DNA of 64,000 bases, taken from NCBI GenBank assembly GCA_903904815.1, contig CAIVDU010000004.1:1-64000 (forward strand), written 5' to 3'. Position numbers and translations under genes: made by a program. The notes beneath the pieces are model-generated. The model was given only the letters and a program-made list of their open reading frames with translations. It searched no databases and was not told the origin of the DNA. Positions 52,034-61,131 of the stretch are shown piece by piece. Position 1 is the stretch's first letter. Every line of letters begins with the position of its first letter. The DNA comes from an uncultured Armatimonadota bacterium. GTDB taxonomy: Bacteria; Armatimonadota; Fimbriimonadia; Fimbriimonadales; Fimbriimonadaceae.

Positions 52034-54175
52034 TTACTCTACTGGGCTGGCGGTTGAGACTCGTCTGAGGAACTCATCGAATGCGGGAGTGACCTTAGGA
52101 TCTTCCAGCATCCCGTTAACATGGATACCTTTCATCACGTGTTCGAGCCGGTCAAGGTCGGTGGCGAGCGCAATGTATTCTTCCGGTGAATGAGCGATGA
52201 GGCCTTCGACATTCGCCTGAGTCATGAAGCCGAGGCTATGCCTTGATCGCAGGAACGGGCCCGGGAGGGTGACGATGGGACGCCCCATCGCGAGACCGTT
52301 TACAGTCGTGTTGGCGCCGTTCCAAGCCGGAGTGTCGAGGCTCACGTCACAGAGTTGTTGCAACCTCACGAAGTCCGGCTGACTCATGGGTGAAAGCCAT
52401 ATTCCGTTGATTCCGGCGGCCTCGATCCTTTTCTTCGTCACTTCGCTGCCTGTCTCTGGGCCGAAGTCGATGAAAACGATCGGAGCCTGGGTCTTTGCCT
52501 GAATCTCTGCGAACAGGAAGTCCCACTTTGGCGACATCTTGCGGGTGTTTTGGGCGACGAGATAGACGAGGCCCTCTGGAATTCCCATCTCGGCGCGTGA
52601 TTTTGCACTCGGCTTTGGAAGCACCGAACTCCAACAGAGGCCACTGCCAGGAAGCCGAACTAGCTTCTCCGTATAGTGAGAATCACCATTCGCTGGCTCC
52701 ATGAGCTCCGAGGAGAGGAAATAGTCGATGGTCGGGAGTCCGCTCGTCAACAGCTGACCGGCGGCCGCGCATTGGACTGGAGCAAGCCGCATCGCCGCGT
52801 ACTGATATGATCCTCCTTGGTTAGAGATGTCGGTGAACACCAAGACATCGAGTTCCAAGGACTTGATGAACCGAGCGGTCGAAGGAACATCCCCGGGGAG
52901 GTGATAGAAGTGGTTGGATTCCGATCGAAACAGGAGTGTCATGTTGTCCTGAATCGGACCCGTGTGGAACACGAAACTCTCAATATCTTCCCCATGGTTC
53001 GCCAGCCAGCCCAACACGTACTTCGTGTCGTTATGAGCGAACATGTGAGTGCTGAGGTAGCCGACCCGAACGCGACCGTTTGGCCTTCTTGGATCGAGAG
53101 GCTCCGCCAAGTCCGGCAACGCTCGGGCAACTACCGGGGCGACCACGTCCCGTCCCAAAAAGCGCATGAGCTCGGTGACATCCTCACCGGTGTAAGCCAG
53201 TCCGCTGGTTTGAAACTGGCTCAGAGCATCGAACGCCCTGCCGGGCTCCATCGGGGCTTCCGCCAAATCTTCGGCTCGTCGTCGGAACCGCTCTAGACTC
53301 CGGTCGATCTCGTCCTGTGAAGAAAAGGCGGGGGGAACGCTCACCCGCATGAACTCATAGATCGGGTGGCCAGGAATCGGAGAAACAGGTACGAAGCCCG
53401 ACGGCTCCGAATTTTGAGTCTCGAGCTTGAGTTCTTCCCGAATCGTATCTCGGCCCGGTTGAATGATCGCGTGCTCTAAGAGGATAGGTCGCCCAGCGAG
53501 GTACTCGTCGATCAGCTCCGGCTTGTTCAAGATTTCGGGGAGGGCGAGTCCAAGATCGTAAAAATGAGAATCTAGGTCGACGTCATGGAGGGCCTTGATA
53601 TGTCCGGTGAGGGCAAAATGAGCTGCGTTGTTTTGACGCGCGTCAAGCGGCGCCGGGGGCGCCTCGGGGTACCGCCTTCTCAGTTCACACGCTTGTACAG
53701 AGTAGGAGTTCCATCCTCTACATCCAATGGGCCGAACATCGTAGATGCTGCACATGTGGCCGAGCAGAAATGGGCAAGCCGCGCGAGCGAATGCTTGTTG
53801 CCCTGCACGAAACGGCTCACTTGCCACCGCGTATTGTCGGCAGCGTTCCTGGAGGGCATGCCTCTGGGCAGGGTTGCTCTTCTCGATCAAGCGTTGAGCG
53901 ATTTGGATTAATTCGGTCACGCCGACGACCACCACACGATGACAGCAGTGGTCACAGCCAGCCTTACAGGCCACCCTTCCTTCGGGATCCTTGCGCAAGC
54001 GCGCAACCTCCATTTCGGCGATCGCGTCCATTTTCCCCACGGCGCGAATGAGATTGCCTACCGTCTTTTGGCTTTGCAAAAGCGAACGGGAGTGTTCGCG
54101 TAGAAAGTCGGTCGTGGACTGTCCAGGTTTAGGCAGGGCCGCCCCGCTTCCCATCGCCCCAGAGTCTTTGGACAT
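52034..54175 (-). CDS. YkgJ-type cysteine cluster fused to an OGT (SPINDLY) domain, copy 1
   Basis: A 713-residue paralogue of the following gene with a longer N-terminus (MSKDSGAMGSGAALPKPG). The cysteine cluster is again complete (CKAGCDHCCHR, then CPFLLGHMCSIYDVRPIGC). The GT41 domain has RVRVGYLSTHMFAHND, RLAPVQCAAAGQLLTSG, YLVAQNTRKMSPKWD and LDTPAWNGANTTVNGLAMG then GPFLRSRHS. The start at ATG 54175 is chosen because CATAAT ends seven bases before it; an ATG at 54202 is in frame. It is the first gene of the copy 1, copy 2, recQ operon. Confidence 0.88.
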   Translation of the reverse strand: MSKDSGAMGSGAALPKPGQSTTDFLREHSRSLLQSQKTVGNLIRAVGKMDAIAEMEVARLRKDPEGRVACKAGCDHCCHRVVVVGVTELIQIAQRLIEKSNPAQRHALQERCRQYAVASEPFRAGQQAFARAACPFLLGHMCSIYDVRPIGCRGWNSYSVQACELRRRYPEAPPAPLDARQNNAAHFALTGHIKALHDVDLDSHFYDLGLALPEILNKPELIDEYLAGRPILLEHAIIQPGRDTIREELKLETQNSEPSGFVPVSPIPGHPIYEFMRVSVPPAFSSQDEIDRSLERFRRRAEDLAEAPMEPGRAFDALSQFQTSGLAYTGEDVTELMRFLGRDVVAPVVARALPDLAEPLDPRRPNGRVRVGYLSTHMFAHNDTKYVLGWLANHGEDIESFVFHTGPIQDNMTLLFRSESNHFYHLPGDVPSTARFIKSLELDVLVFTDISNQGGSYQYAAMRLAPVQCAAAGQLLTSGLPTIDYFLSSELMEPANGDSHYTEKLVRLPGSGLCWSSVLPKPSAKSRAEMGIPEGLVYLVAQNTRKMSPKWDFLFAEIQAKTQAPIVFIDFGPETGSEVTKKRIEAAGINGIWLSPMSQPDFVRLQQLCDVSLDTPAWNGANTTVNGLAMGRPIVTLPGPFLRSRHSLGFMTQANVEGLIAHSPEEYIALATDLDRLEHVMKGIHVNGMLEDPKVTPAFDEFLRRVSTASPVE

Positions 54176-54182
54176 CGGGTCT

Positions 54183-54188
54183 ATTATG
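54183..54188 (-). promoter_or_regulatory. -10 element of a leaderless start (YkgJ-OGT operon)
   Basis: CATAAT on the minus strand ends seven bases before the ATG at 54175. It would drive the whole YkgJ-OGT/recQ operon. Confidence 0.5.
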
Positions 54189-54243
54189 CGCACACTGCGC
54201 ATTTAACACTCCCACAACGAATTACCCGGCTGCACCCGTCTGG

Positions 54244-54249
54244 TGTAAT
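54244..54249 (+). promoter_or_regulatory. -10 element of a leaderless start (GH20-like gene)
   Basis: TGTAAT ends six bases before the ATG at 54256. Confidence 0.5.
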
Positions 54250-54255
54250 CAAAGC

Positions 54256-56790
54256 ATGCTTTTACTTGCCGCGATCGGTCTCGCAACGAATGCGTTCGAC
54301 TTCCAGGTCAACCCTACGAAGGGGCTGAGTCTGTCGCTGAAGGGAGTGCCTGTCGTGCGGGGGAGCTGGTTCCAATACTATGCGCCGGGATGGTCGAAGG
54401 GCTACTTCAACTCAGCAAACCATTGGGCAAAAGTGGTGAACGTCGATGCGAACACGGTGGAGGCATCATGGGTGAGCGAGGATGGGCTCACGATCGCCAA
54501 GGAGACGCTTCGACGAGAAGAAGGGAAGCTCCACGTCCATTACGCGTTCGATTGGGGCGGTGAGTCTCCCGCCAAGATTGAATTGGCCGGTGCGACTCTT
54601 TGGGCGCCGGTTTTAGAAGCGGGCGCGGTCTTGGCCGATGGCAAGGAGACCCGGTCGCTGCAGCCGCAGAAGTACGGCTCTCAATCTTGGGATGCGCGGC
54701 GCTATGGAGACAACAGCGCGCGGTATGAGTTCAAAGTTCCTTTCGGAAATATCCAGATCTCTAGCTCCTCCCCGATGACGCTTCTCGATGGGCGAGATGG
54801 TTTTAAGCAGGACTGGGCGGAGAGCGGCGACCTTCTTTGGCTGGGAGTCGAAGATTTGTCGGTCGAGAAAGGCAAGACGACGACAGTAGACCTTGACTGG
54901 CAACTCCAACCGAGCCAGTTGGCAGCAGTACCATTGCAGCCAGTTCCTAAGCTCACCGCCAAGGCCGATCCGCTCGCCTATGCGATTCCTGAAGTCCATC
55001 CCGCGTTGATACCGAAACCCAAACAGAGCAACCTCGATTGGGATCATCCGCTGGAAATCACGGGGACTTGGGCTTTTCCGGCCGGTCGGTTCAGATTCTT
55101 CTCCGAGTTCCAGGATGCGCTTGCTCGCCGATTTGTCCTTCCAACTAGCGGGACACCGGTGAATATCGACGGCGGAGTTTCTAAGCTCGGCTTAACTCCC
55201 GGCGCTTACCGCATCTCCATCCGTCCATCGGGAATTAGCGTGGTGGGGGAACTGGACGAAGGTTTCCGTTATGGCCTACAGAGGATCGTGCGACTCGCGT
55301 TTGCGAAAGACGGGAAGCTCTACGTTCCTACCGGCGACCTTTCCGACGAGCCGATCAATACATTTCGTGGGGTCCACCTCTTCGTTGGTCCCAAGTCGCT
55401 GGAGTTTCAAAAGAGGCTCGTCGAACGCGTGCTGATGCCCCTTGGCATGAACAAGGTGGTCCTCCAATGCGAGAGGGCGGCCTGGAAGTCGCTTCCAGGT
55501 ATCGCCACGTCGGAGACGATGTCGCTGGAGGACCTTTCGAAGCTGTTCAAGATGTACCGAGACTATGGCTTCGAACCGATACCGTTGATCCAGTCGTTTG
55601 GGCACGATGAGTGGCTTTTTGCCAACGGTCAGAACCTAGACGTAGCGATGGACCCGAAGGTCCCATACGCACTTGACCCCCGCAAGACGCGCACCAAGGA
55701 ACTTTTGACTCAACTTTGGAGCGAGGCTATCGGTCTTCTCCACCCGGAGACCGTCCATTTTGGGCTCGATGAGGTCGACATGGCCGGATTCCCGGCAGAC
55801 GCTCACCTTAAGACGCAACTTTGGCGAACTCAGCTCGCTACGCTGGGAGAGATCGCGAAGAAGAACGACGTCAAGATGATGCTCTGGGGAGATCAACTCC
55901 TGGGTCCGCAGGACGCCGCCGACGCGACAAACGGCGACACGGCGGACGAGGCAGAGGCTCGGCGCTTTGCCGTACCGGTTCACTCCATCATTGCAGACTG
56001 GCACTACCTCGCCGATTCGAACCCCGCCCGATTCTCTCCTTCGCTTCACCTGTTCGCTCGCCAGGGGCTGAAGCCGATCGCGTCCACTTGGTACCAGCCA
56101 GACAACATCCGTGGATTCGACCTGGCCGCCATCTCGGGAGGCTTTGGGACCCTCCAAACGACATGGGCGGGCTATACGAGCAGTGAGCCGGCAATGATCG
56201 AGAACAGCAAGCAGTTCACGGCCATGGTACTGGCCGCCGACTTCGGATGGAGCGGCCGTCAAGATGCCCTCAAGGACCTGGATTACGACTATTCCGAGGT
56301 CTTCAAACAGATGTACTTTGCTCGCCCAGCTTCCGTGGGCATCATCGGTGGGAAGACATTTTCGGTCGGTGACGCGGAGACAGTCCGGATTGGGAGCGTC
56401 GACTTCCGATTAGGAGAGCCTCTTCAGCTTCGATCCAATGCCTTGGCTTCGGCTTCGGCTTCGCCTGATCAACTCGATATCCCGGTCACGGTCAGTGCTA
56501 AGCGATTGGCGTTTGCCTTGACCGCAATTTTCCCTTCAAACGAAGGCGCAGTGGTGGGTGAACTAGAAGTCACTCTCGCGAGTGGGAAGAAACTCATTCA
56601 GCCGCTCGTCTACGGGCAGCACCTTCGCGCGAGGAAGGATGGACTAAGCTGTCTGCTCGCCGAACGACACGATGGAGTGTCCTGTGTCGAATTTGATTTT
56701 GGCGCTGCCCCGGCTCAGGTGAAGAGTGTTCGGATATCGCAATTGAACCAGTATTCCGGTCTCCACTTGTTGGGCATTACAGCCTATTAA
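54256..56790 (+). CDS. Exported glycoside hydrolase family 20-like protein
   Basis: An 844-residue protein with a short signal sequence (MLLLAAIGLATNAFDFQ), a beta-rich N-terminal region (about 15-240) and a GH20b-type domain (about 250-365, with YRISIRPSGISVVGELDEGFRYGLQRIV split in two blocks). A TIM-barrel region starts at TFRGVHLFVG and contains HFGLDEVDM with D505 and E506, matching the catalytic Asp-Glu pair of beta-N-acetylhexosaminidases. The C-terminal part is again beta-rich. GH20 enzymes use substrate-assisted catalysis to remove terminal GlcNAc/GalNAc. Its divergent position next to O-GlcNAc transferase-like genes is notable. Confidence 0.78.
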   Translation: MLLLAAIGLATNAFDFQVNPTKGLSLSLKGVPVVRGSWFQYYAPGWSKGYFNSANHWAKVVNVDANTVEASWVSEDGLTIAKETLRREEGKLHVHYAFDWGGESPAKIELAGATLWAPVLEAGAVLADGKETRSLQPQKYGSQSWDARRYGDNSARYEFKVPFGNIQISSSSPMTLLDGRDGFKQDWAESGDLLWLGVEDLSVEKGKTTTVDLDWQLQPSQLAAVPLQPVPKLTAKADPLAYAIPEVHPALIPKPKQSNLDWDHPLEITGTWAFPAGRFRFFSEFQDALARRFVLPTSGTPVNIDGGVSKLGLTPGAYRISIRPSGISVVGELDEGFRYGLQRIVRLAFAKDGKLYVPTGDLSDEPINTFRGVHLFVGPKSLEFQKRLVERVLMPLGMNKVVLQCERAAWKSLPGIATSETMSLEDLSKLFKMYRDYGFEPIPLIQSFGHDEWLFANGQNLDVAMDPKVPYALDPRKTRTKELLTQLWSEAIGLLHPETVHFGLDEVDMAGFPADAHLKTQLWRTQLATLGEIAKKNDVKMMLWGDQLLGPQDAADATNGDTADEAEARRFAVPVHSIIADWHYLADSNPARFSPSLHLFARQGLKPIASTWYQPDNIRGFDLAAISGGFGTLQTTWAGYTSSEPAMIENSKQFTAMVLAADFGWSGRQDALKDLDYDYSEVFKQMYFARPASVGIIGGKTFSVGDAETVRIGSVDFRLGEPLQLRSNALASASASPDQLDIPVTVSAKRLAFALTAIFPSNEGAVVGELEVTLASGKKLIQPLVYGQHLRARKDGLSCLLAERHDGVSCVEFDFGAAPAQVKSVRISQLNQYSGLHLLGITAY

Positions 56791-56914
56791 TGGGGACGAG
56801 GTCCCAATTGACTTTTTCTTGACAGATTTCGACATGGGATCAAAAAGTTTGATGTGGAATACGAACATTGCGGCGCTTTTATCGTCCTAATTGGACTGCG
56901 CCCGATAAGGGGAC

Positions 56915-57277
56915 ATGACGAGTCAGCTGGTTACGACGTTTGTAGAACGAGGGGAGTCCGGCTCCAATCGTTGGTTAGAGATTTGGGTCTTCCGTGATGG
57001 AACGCTCAACCTCGTCATCGCGTCGGATTCGACAAAGGATACGGAAGAGCATGTGTTCCCCTGTGCTCCCTACCACCTGAGAAACGTTCTCGCAGGATCG
57101 CACTTTCAAACCGCTGGCCCGGCCGGTTACGTGATGTTGTGTCGCGAGGGTGACCAAGTGATTGCGACCTTCGAGAGAAATGGCGATGCCACCGGCTGGT
57201 CCCAAGAGATCCCGGTCCAAGAGGTCGATGATTCGCTGCTGGAAGCCGCCCGAATGGCCGGCACTTACGTGGCCTGA
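56915..57277 (+). CDS. 120-residue protein of unknown function
   Basis: A soluble beta-rich protein (NRWLEIWVFRDGTLNLVIASDS, in two strands, then GDQVIATFERNGDATGW). No family is recognised. AAGGGG lies just before the ATG at 56915 with a short spacer. It converges with the rplJ-rplL operon. Confidence 0.6.
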   Translation: MTSQLVTTFVERGESGSNRWLEIWVFRDGTLNLVIASDSTKDTEEHVFPCAPYHLRNVLAGSHFQTAGPAGYVMLCREGDQVIATFERNGDATGWSQEIPVQEVDDSLLEAARMAGTYVA

Positions 57278-57384
57278 CAGTCATCATGCAGTGAGCCGAG
57301 TCGGCTTCATTGGGAGGAACGAGAACTCCGCGTACGGTCTCCGATCTGTTCGGGGATGCTTTTTGCATTTCAAATTCCCGAAAA

Positions 57385-57414
57385 CAAAAAAGGCCCCGAG
57401 CAAAGCTCGGAGCC
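57385..57414 (-). terminator. Rho-independent terminator of rplJ-rplL
   Basis: On the minus strand GGCTCCGAGC (57414-57405) pairs with GCTCGGGGCC (57401-57392) with one mismatch, followed by TTTTTTG. Confidence 0.85.
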
Positions 57415-57426
57415 CTTCTTGTCTGA

Positions 57427-57454
57427 CCGCTAACAGCTAACCGCTAACAGCCAA
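57427..57454. repeat. Two tandem 14-base intergenic units
   Basis: CCGCTAACAGCTAA is followed directly by CCGCTAACAGCCAA. A related CCGCTGACTGC occurs at 31816-31826 after pdxH, so this may be a dispersed intergenic repeat family. Both lie just 3' of a gene. Confidence 0.5.
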
Positions 57455-57467
57455 CCCTTTTGGGGGT

Positions 57468-57851
57468 TTACTTGATTTCGACCTTTCCGCCGGCAGCCTC
57501 AACAGCAGCCTTGACCTTCTCGGCCTCGTCCTTGGAGACGGCTTCCTTGATAGGCTTAGGAGCTGCGTCAACGAGGTCCTTCGCTTCCTTCAGACCGAGG
57601 CCGGTGATCTCTCGAACGACCTTGATAACGTTGAGCTTGGCATCGCCAGCGCTCGTGAGGGTAGCAGTGAACTCGGTCTGCTCTTCTTCAACAGGAGCAG
57701 CAGCGGCAGCCGCCGGAGCAAATCCGCCGAAAGCGACAGGAGCAGCAGCGGTGACGCCGAACTTCTCTTCGAGAGCTTTCTTGAGGTCACTGAGTTCGAT
57801 CGCGGTAAGGCCCGAAATCTGTTCGACGATGGTATCGATGGTGGTAGCCAT
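57468..57851 (-). CDS. rplL: 50S ribosomal protein L7/L12
   Basis: A 127-residue stalk protein. The N-terminal dimerisation helix ([20 protein letters not shown]) is followed by an Ala-rich hinge and the C-terminal factor-binding domain ([41 protein letters not shown]). It recruits GTPase factors to the ribosome. It follows rplJ by 66 bases, the standard order. Confidence 0.98.
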   Translation of the reverse strand: MATTIDTIVEQISGLTAIELSDLKKALEEKFGVTAAAPVAFGGFAPAAAAAAPVEEEQTEFTATLTSAGDAKLNVIKVVREITGLGLKEAKDLVDAAPKPIKEAVSKDEAEKVKAAVEAAGGKVEIK

Positions 57852-57917
57852 TTTTAATTTCCTGAATCTGGTGACTGGTACGGTCGGGGGAGGCGAACTC
57901 CAAAATGAGGGATTGAC

Positions 57918-58439
57918 TTACGCTTCGTTGGCTTTGTCTGCGACGGCGCCGATCGTTCGGATCGGGTCGGCGTAGAGCGCTTCGACCGTGCCCACCAAAG
58001 TGGTGAGCGGGGCGGAGATTGCGCCAATTACCTGAGCGAGAAGGACTTCGCGTGGAGGAAGCTCGCTAAGAGCCTCAACTTCTTTCGCGCTGAAGCCGCG
58101 TCCGCCGAAGATGCCGCCTTTGACGACGAGCTTCTTCGAGGTTTTTGCGTAGTCGAGGAGGGCCTTAGCCACTGCCGACTCGTTTTCTCGGACGAATGCG
58201 TAAGCGGTTGTGCCGTTATGGTGCTCATCGGCCAGAGCGCTCACATGGTCGCCAGCGGCGATGCGGAAGAGGGTGTTTTTAAGGACATGGAGTTCCGCGC
58301 CCTTCTTTCGAAGATCGCGTCGGAGACCCTGGAGATCCTTCACCTTCAGACCGCGGTAATCCGCGAAGACCACGCCGCTCGACTGGGAGTACCACTCCTT
58401 GGCTTGCTCGATTGTACGTGCTTTATCTGCTGTTGGCAT
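57918..58439 (-). CDS. rplJ: 50S ribosomal protein L10
   Basis: A 173-residue protein that anchors L7/L12 dimers to the ribosome. It begins MPTADKARTIEQAKEW and has VVFADYRGLKVKDLQGLRRDL, HVLKNTLFRIA and the C-terminal L12-binding helix. The ATG at 58439 is chosen; an upstream in-frame codon lies inside the leader hairpin. rplK and rplA do not precede it in this window. Confidence 0.97.
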   Translation of the reverse strand: MPTADKARTIEQAKEWYSQSSGVVFADYRGLKVKDLQGLRRDLRKKGAELHVLKNTLFRIAAGDHVSALADEHHNGTTAYAFVRENESAVAKALLDYAKTSKKLVVKGGIFGGRGFSAKEVEALSELPPREVLLAQVIGAISAPLTTLVGTVEALYADPIRTIGAVADKANEA

Positions 58440-58468
58440 AGTTGCCTGCCTAGCTCGGAAAACAGAGA

Positions 58469-58499
58469 GGGACTTCGCCGACCAAAGCGGCGAAGTCCC
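58469..58499 (-). promoter_or_regulatory. L10 leader hairpin (autoregulatory candidate)
   Basis: A perfect 12-base stem, GGGACTTCGCCG with CGGCGAAGTCCC, lies 30 bases before the rplJ start and inside the predicted leader. rplJ leaders in many bacteria bind L10(L12)4 to repress translation. Assignment is by position, not by a matched consensus. Confidence 0.5.
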
Positions 58500-58522
58500 T
58501 TCGTGCACAGCCAGTGGCGCGC

Positions 58523-58528
58523 ATTCTA
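58523..58528 (-). promoter_or_regulatory. -10 element of rplJ-rplL
   Basis: TAGAAT on the minus strand would place the transcript start near 58516, giving a leader of about 77 bases that contains the hairpin at 58469-58499. Confidence 0.45.
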
Positions 58529-58684
58529 AAACCTATGAGTCGAACGAATCCGACCTTTCGCCCCCTCGGCTGGCCGACCAATGGTCGATTATGGCGAGAT
58601 GCCACCTGCTGTCTTCAGAGTATTAACCGCTATTGTGGCACATCCGATGCGGAAAAATCTTGCCCGCATCGGACGGGCCTCGGC

Positions 58685-60586
58685 CTACTTCGGAAGGGGT
58701 AGTCCAAGCGCTTCGATATAGCTGCGAAGTTTAGGAATTCGGTTGGGAGTTGAAAGATCCAAGCTGAACGGTCTTCCCCGTGTGTCGACGATCAAGCCGA
58801 CGGTGCCTTCGATGAGGTTCGTGGTTTGGTCGCGTTGGCCACGGCTGGTGTCGAACCGCCGCACGGTGACCGGTTTGCCCTTTCCGGCTCCGACGTCGAA
58901 GTTCTTGTCCGGGGTTACGGTGATCGTGTCTCCGGATGCAATCGCATAGGGGATCACTCGAACCTGGCCGAACGGAACGCTGATATCGATTCCCGAGCCT
59001 TGGATCGAGACGCACGGGTCCCCTTCCTTGCCTTGACCAACCGGCGCCACGCACGTTCCGATCTTCACGATACAGTCGCGCTCGAACACCTCTTTGGCCG
59101 CCTCGTACAGATGCTCCGAGAGCACTCCGAGGTGGGGCATCATAAAGATCGAGTCGACCGTCAGCATCGTGATGCCTTCCGGTTGGTAGGCGTCCATCAT
59201 CATAAGGGCTGATTGAGCTCGTCGCGGCGCGTGACTGAGCACGCCTCCGGAGCCGATGACCATATCGAGCTTCATCATATTGACCAGCGTTTGGCCGGAG
59301 GCCTGCTGGTCGAAAATCTGGCCGACATCTCGTTGCTGAGCGCTGCCGGTAAGTCCTCTTGCCAACGACTTGTGGTGTTCGAACGCGAGTCGGAGGGCTT
59401 CTCGGGAGACCGCGTGCTCGATCAGAAGGTCCTCATAGGTTTGAGGGATCGTGGTCGGGCGGATCATCTTGTTTCGAAGTCGGTTGCGGACTTCGGCAGG
59501 ATCGATCTCGAAAGGCAGCCAGCGGGCGATGTTCTCGACCCCGGCTTCCTTCAGAACATTACAAATCGAATAGCTCATGCCGAGGTTGGCCGAAACGGTT
59601 CGGTTGTAGATGCGCTCCGAGGTAGCGACTTGGAAAACGGAGAACACGTCGGTGGTCGCGCCGCCGATGTCCACGCCCAAGACATTGATGCCTTCATTCT
59701 CGGCGTACTCTTTAAGCAGCTTGCCGACCGCATTTGGGGTCGCCATGACCTCTTCGCTGGTCCAGTCGAGCAGCTTCGAGTAACCGGGCGCCTGCTGCAT
59801 CACGTGCTCGAGGAACATCTCGTGGATCTCTTCGCGCGCCGGTCCGAGGTTCTCACGGTCCAGAGTTGGGCGAAGGTTGTCGACGATCTGGAGGGCGATC
59901 TGGTCGCCAAGCACCTGGGAGACTTCAGACCGGGCCTCCACGTTGCCGGCGAAAATGATCGGAAGCTTCATGTCCCCGAAACGTGGTTTCGGATCAGCTC
60001 GACGTACGACTTCAGCCATCTCGATCAGGTGAGACTTTGTCCCGCCGTCGGTGCCTCCCGACATGAGAATGATGTCAGGACGCAGCTGTCGCAGTCGCTC
60101 CACCTTTTGATAGTCCTTGCGTCCGTCATCGACCGCCAGGGTGTCCATCAGGATCGCGCCCGCGCCGAGAGCTGCGCGTTCGGCCGATTCCGCGCTCATG
60201 GATCGAACCACGCCGGCGACCATCATCTGCAGTCCACCGCCTGCGCTTGAGGTGCTCACGTAGAGGTCGGCTCCGTCCAGGGAGGTCGCTCCTTCGTCGA
60301 GGATGACCCCATTTTTTTGGTGTCGCCAAACCTGTCCGTCCTTGAGGAGGTTTCGACGACCTTTCTCGAACCCTTCGGGGACGACTGTCTCGGTGATCTC
60401 TTCCAGTTCGGTAATGGAGTTCGTGACACCCAACGTCACGTCCTCAAACGGCTTCTCAACTGTGGTGGGAGCTTCGCCTCGAGCAACCAGACGATATTCG
60501 CCGGCCTCGCTCTTTTCAATGAGGATTGCCTTAGTAGTGGTTGAGCCACAGTCGGTAGCGACGATCCGCCGGACTTCTTTGGACAT
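58685..60586 (-). CDS. MutL/GlmL family ASKHA ATPase
   Basis: A 633-residue protein of the glutamate mutase MutL (GlmL) family, putative reactivating chaperones for adenosylcobalamin-dependent mutases. The N-terminal phosphate motif is RIVATDCGSTTTKAILI and the second is GVDIGGATTDVFSVF; DIILMSGGTDGGTKSH and VIGSGGVLSH are also family marks. No mutase subunit genes lie nearby. The start at ATG 60586 is chosen because a perfect TATAAT ends ten bases upstream and the family begins here; an upstream codon at 60751 adds 55 unlikely residues. Confidence 0.85.
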   Translation of the reverse strand: MSKEVRRIVATDCGSTTTKAILIEKSEAGEYRLVARGEAPTTVEKPFEDVTLGVTNSITELEEITETVVPEGFEKGRRNLLKDGQVWRHQKNGVILDEGATSLDGADLYVSTSSAGGGLQMMVAGVVRSMSAESAERAALGAGAILMDTLAVDDGRKDYQKVERLRQLRPDIILMSGGTDGGTKSHLIEMAEVVRRADPKPRFGDMKLPIIFAGNVEARSEVSQVLGDQIALQIVDNLRPTLDRENLGPAREEIHEMFLEHVMQQAPGYSKLLDWTSEEVMATPNAVGKLLKEYAENEGINVLGVDIGGATTDVFSVFQVATSERIYNRTVSANLGMSYSICNVLKEAGVENIARWLPFEIDPAEVRNRLRNKMIRPTTIPQTYEDLLIEHAVSREALRLAFEHHKSLARGLTGSAQQRDVGQIFDQQASGQTLVNMMKLDMVIGSGGVLSHAPRRAQSALMMMDAYQPEGITMLTVDSIFMMPHLGVLSEHLYEAAKEVFERDCIVKIGTCVAPVGQGKEGDPCVSIQGSGIDISVPFGQVRVIPYAIASGDTITVTPDKNFDVGAGKGKPVTVRRFDTSRGQRDQTTNLIEGTVGLIVDTRGRPFSLDLSTPNRIPKLRSYIEALGLPLPK

Positions 60587-60596
60587 GTTCCGCTCG

Positions 60597-60602
60597 ATTA
60601 TA
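60597..60602 (-). promoter_or_regulatory. -10 element of the MutL-like gene
   Basis: TATAAT on the minus strand ends ten bases before the ATG at 60586. The leader would be only a few bases long. Confidence 0.55.
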
Positions 60603-61131
60603 GAGTCGTGGCGACCCGAACGCAACCGCCAAGGCGGTTTTCGGGTTCGGATTCGCTTGTTTTGTTCATTTGGACTCACGAAAACCGAACCGCCAAGCGA
60701 GCGAAGAGAGGGAAGTGTTGAGGACGAGCTTGTGCCGGTGATTTTTCGCACCCTGGCTCAGCCGCGTTTATGTGTTCGAGTGGAGTTGTCGGTGACAGAG
60801 CGTCGATCGTCGGTCTTTGCGGTCGGGTGAAGCCCCTTGGTCGGACTATCTGAGAGCGGCGAGCCGGGCAACCGCTGATCGACATGCGCTCCCCGAGTAC
60901 GTGGAGGGGGACCCAGCAGATCAGGTTTTGCGAGACGCTGGCTGCCTACGTGATTGGTTGGATTTGCTTAATTCTTGAGACTCGGCAGGACTTGTTCCTT
61001 GCTAGGTTTTAAAGGATCAGGACCCACTTAATTGCACTAGGCTGAGATATTGCTTCGAGGTCGCATGATCTGAGCGTGATCCCTTCACGGGGACCTCCGA
61101 CAATGATTTGAGTAGGGCTCCAGAGTAGAAC
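60603..61131. other. Intergenic region with one strong hairpin
   Basis: No gene is recognised over about 530 bases. ACCCGA...TCGGGT with inner AACCGCC/GGCGGTT (60614-60646) forms a strong stem with T-rich sequence to its right. It could end a plus-strand transcript or act in the divergent promoter region. Confidence 0.4.

Noticed and set aside
59213-60250. A 345-codon plus-strand frame opposite the MutL-like gene
   Set aside because: Shadow frame caused by codon bias of the real gene.
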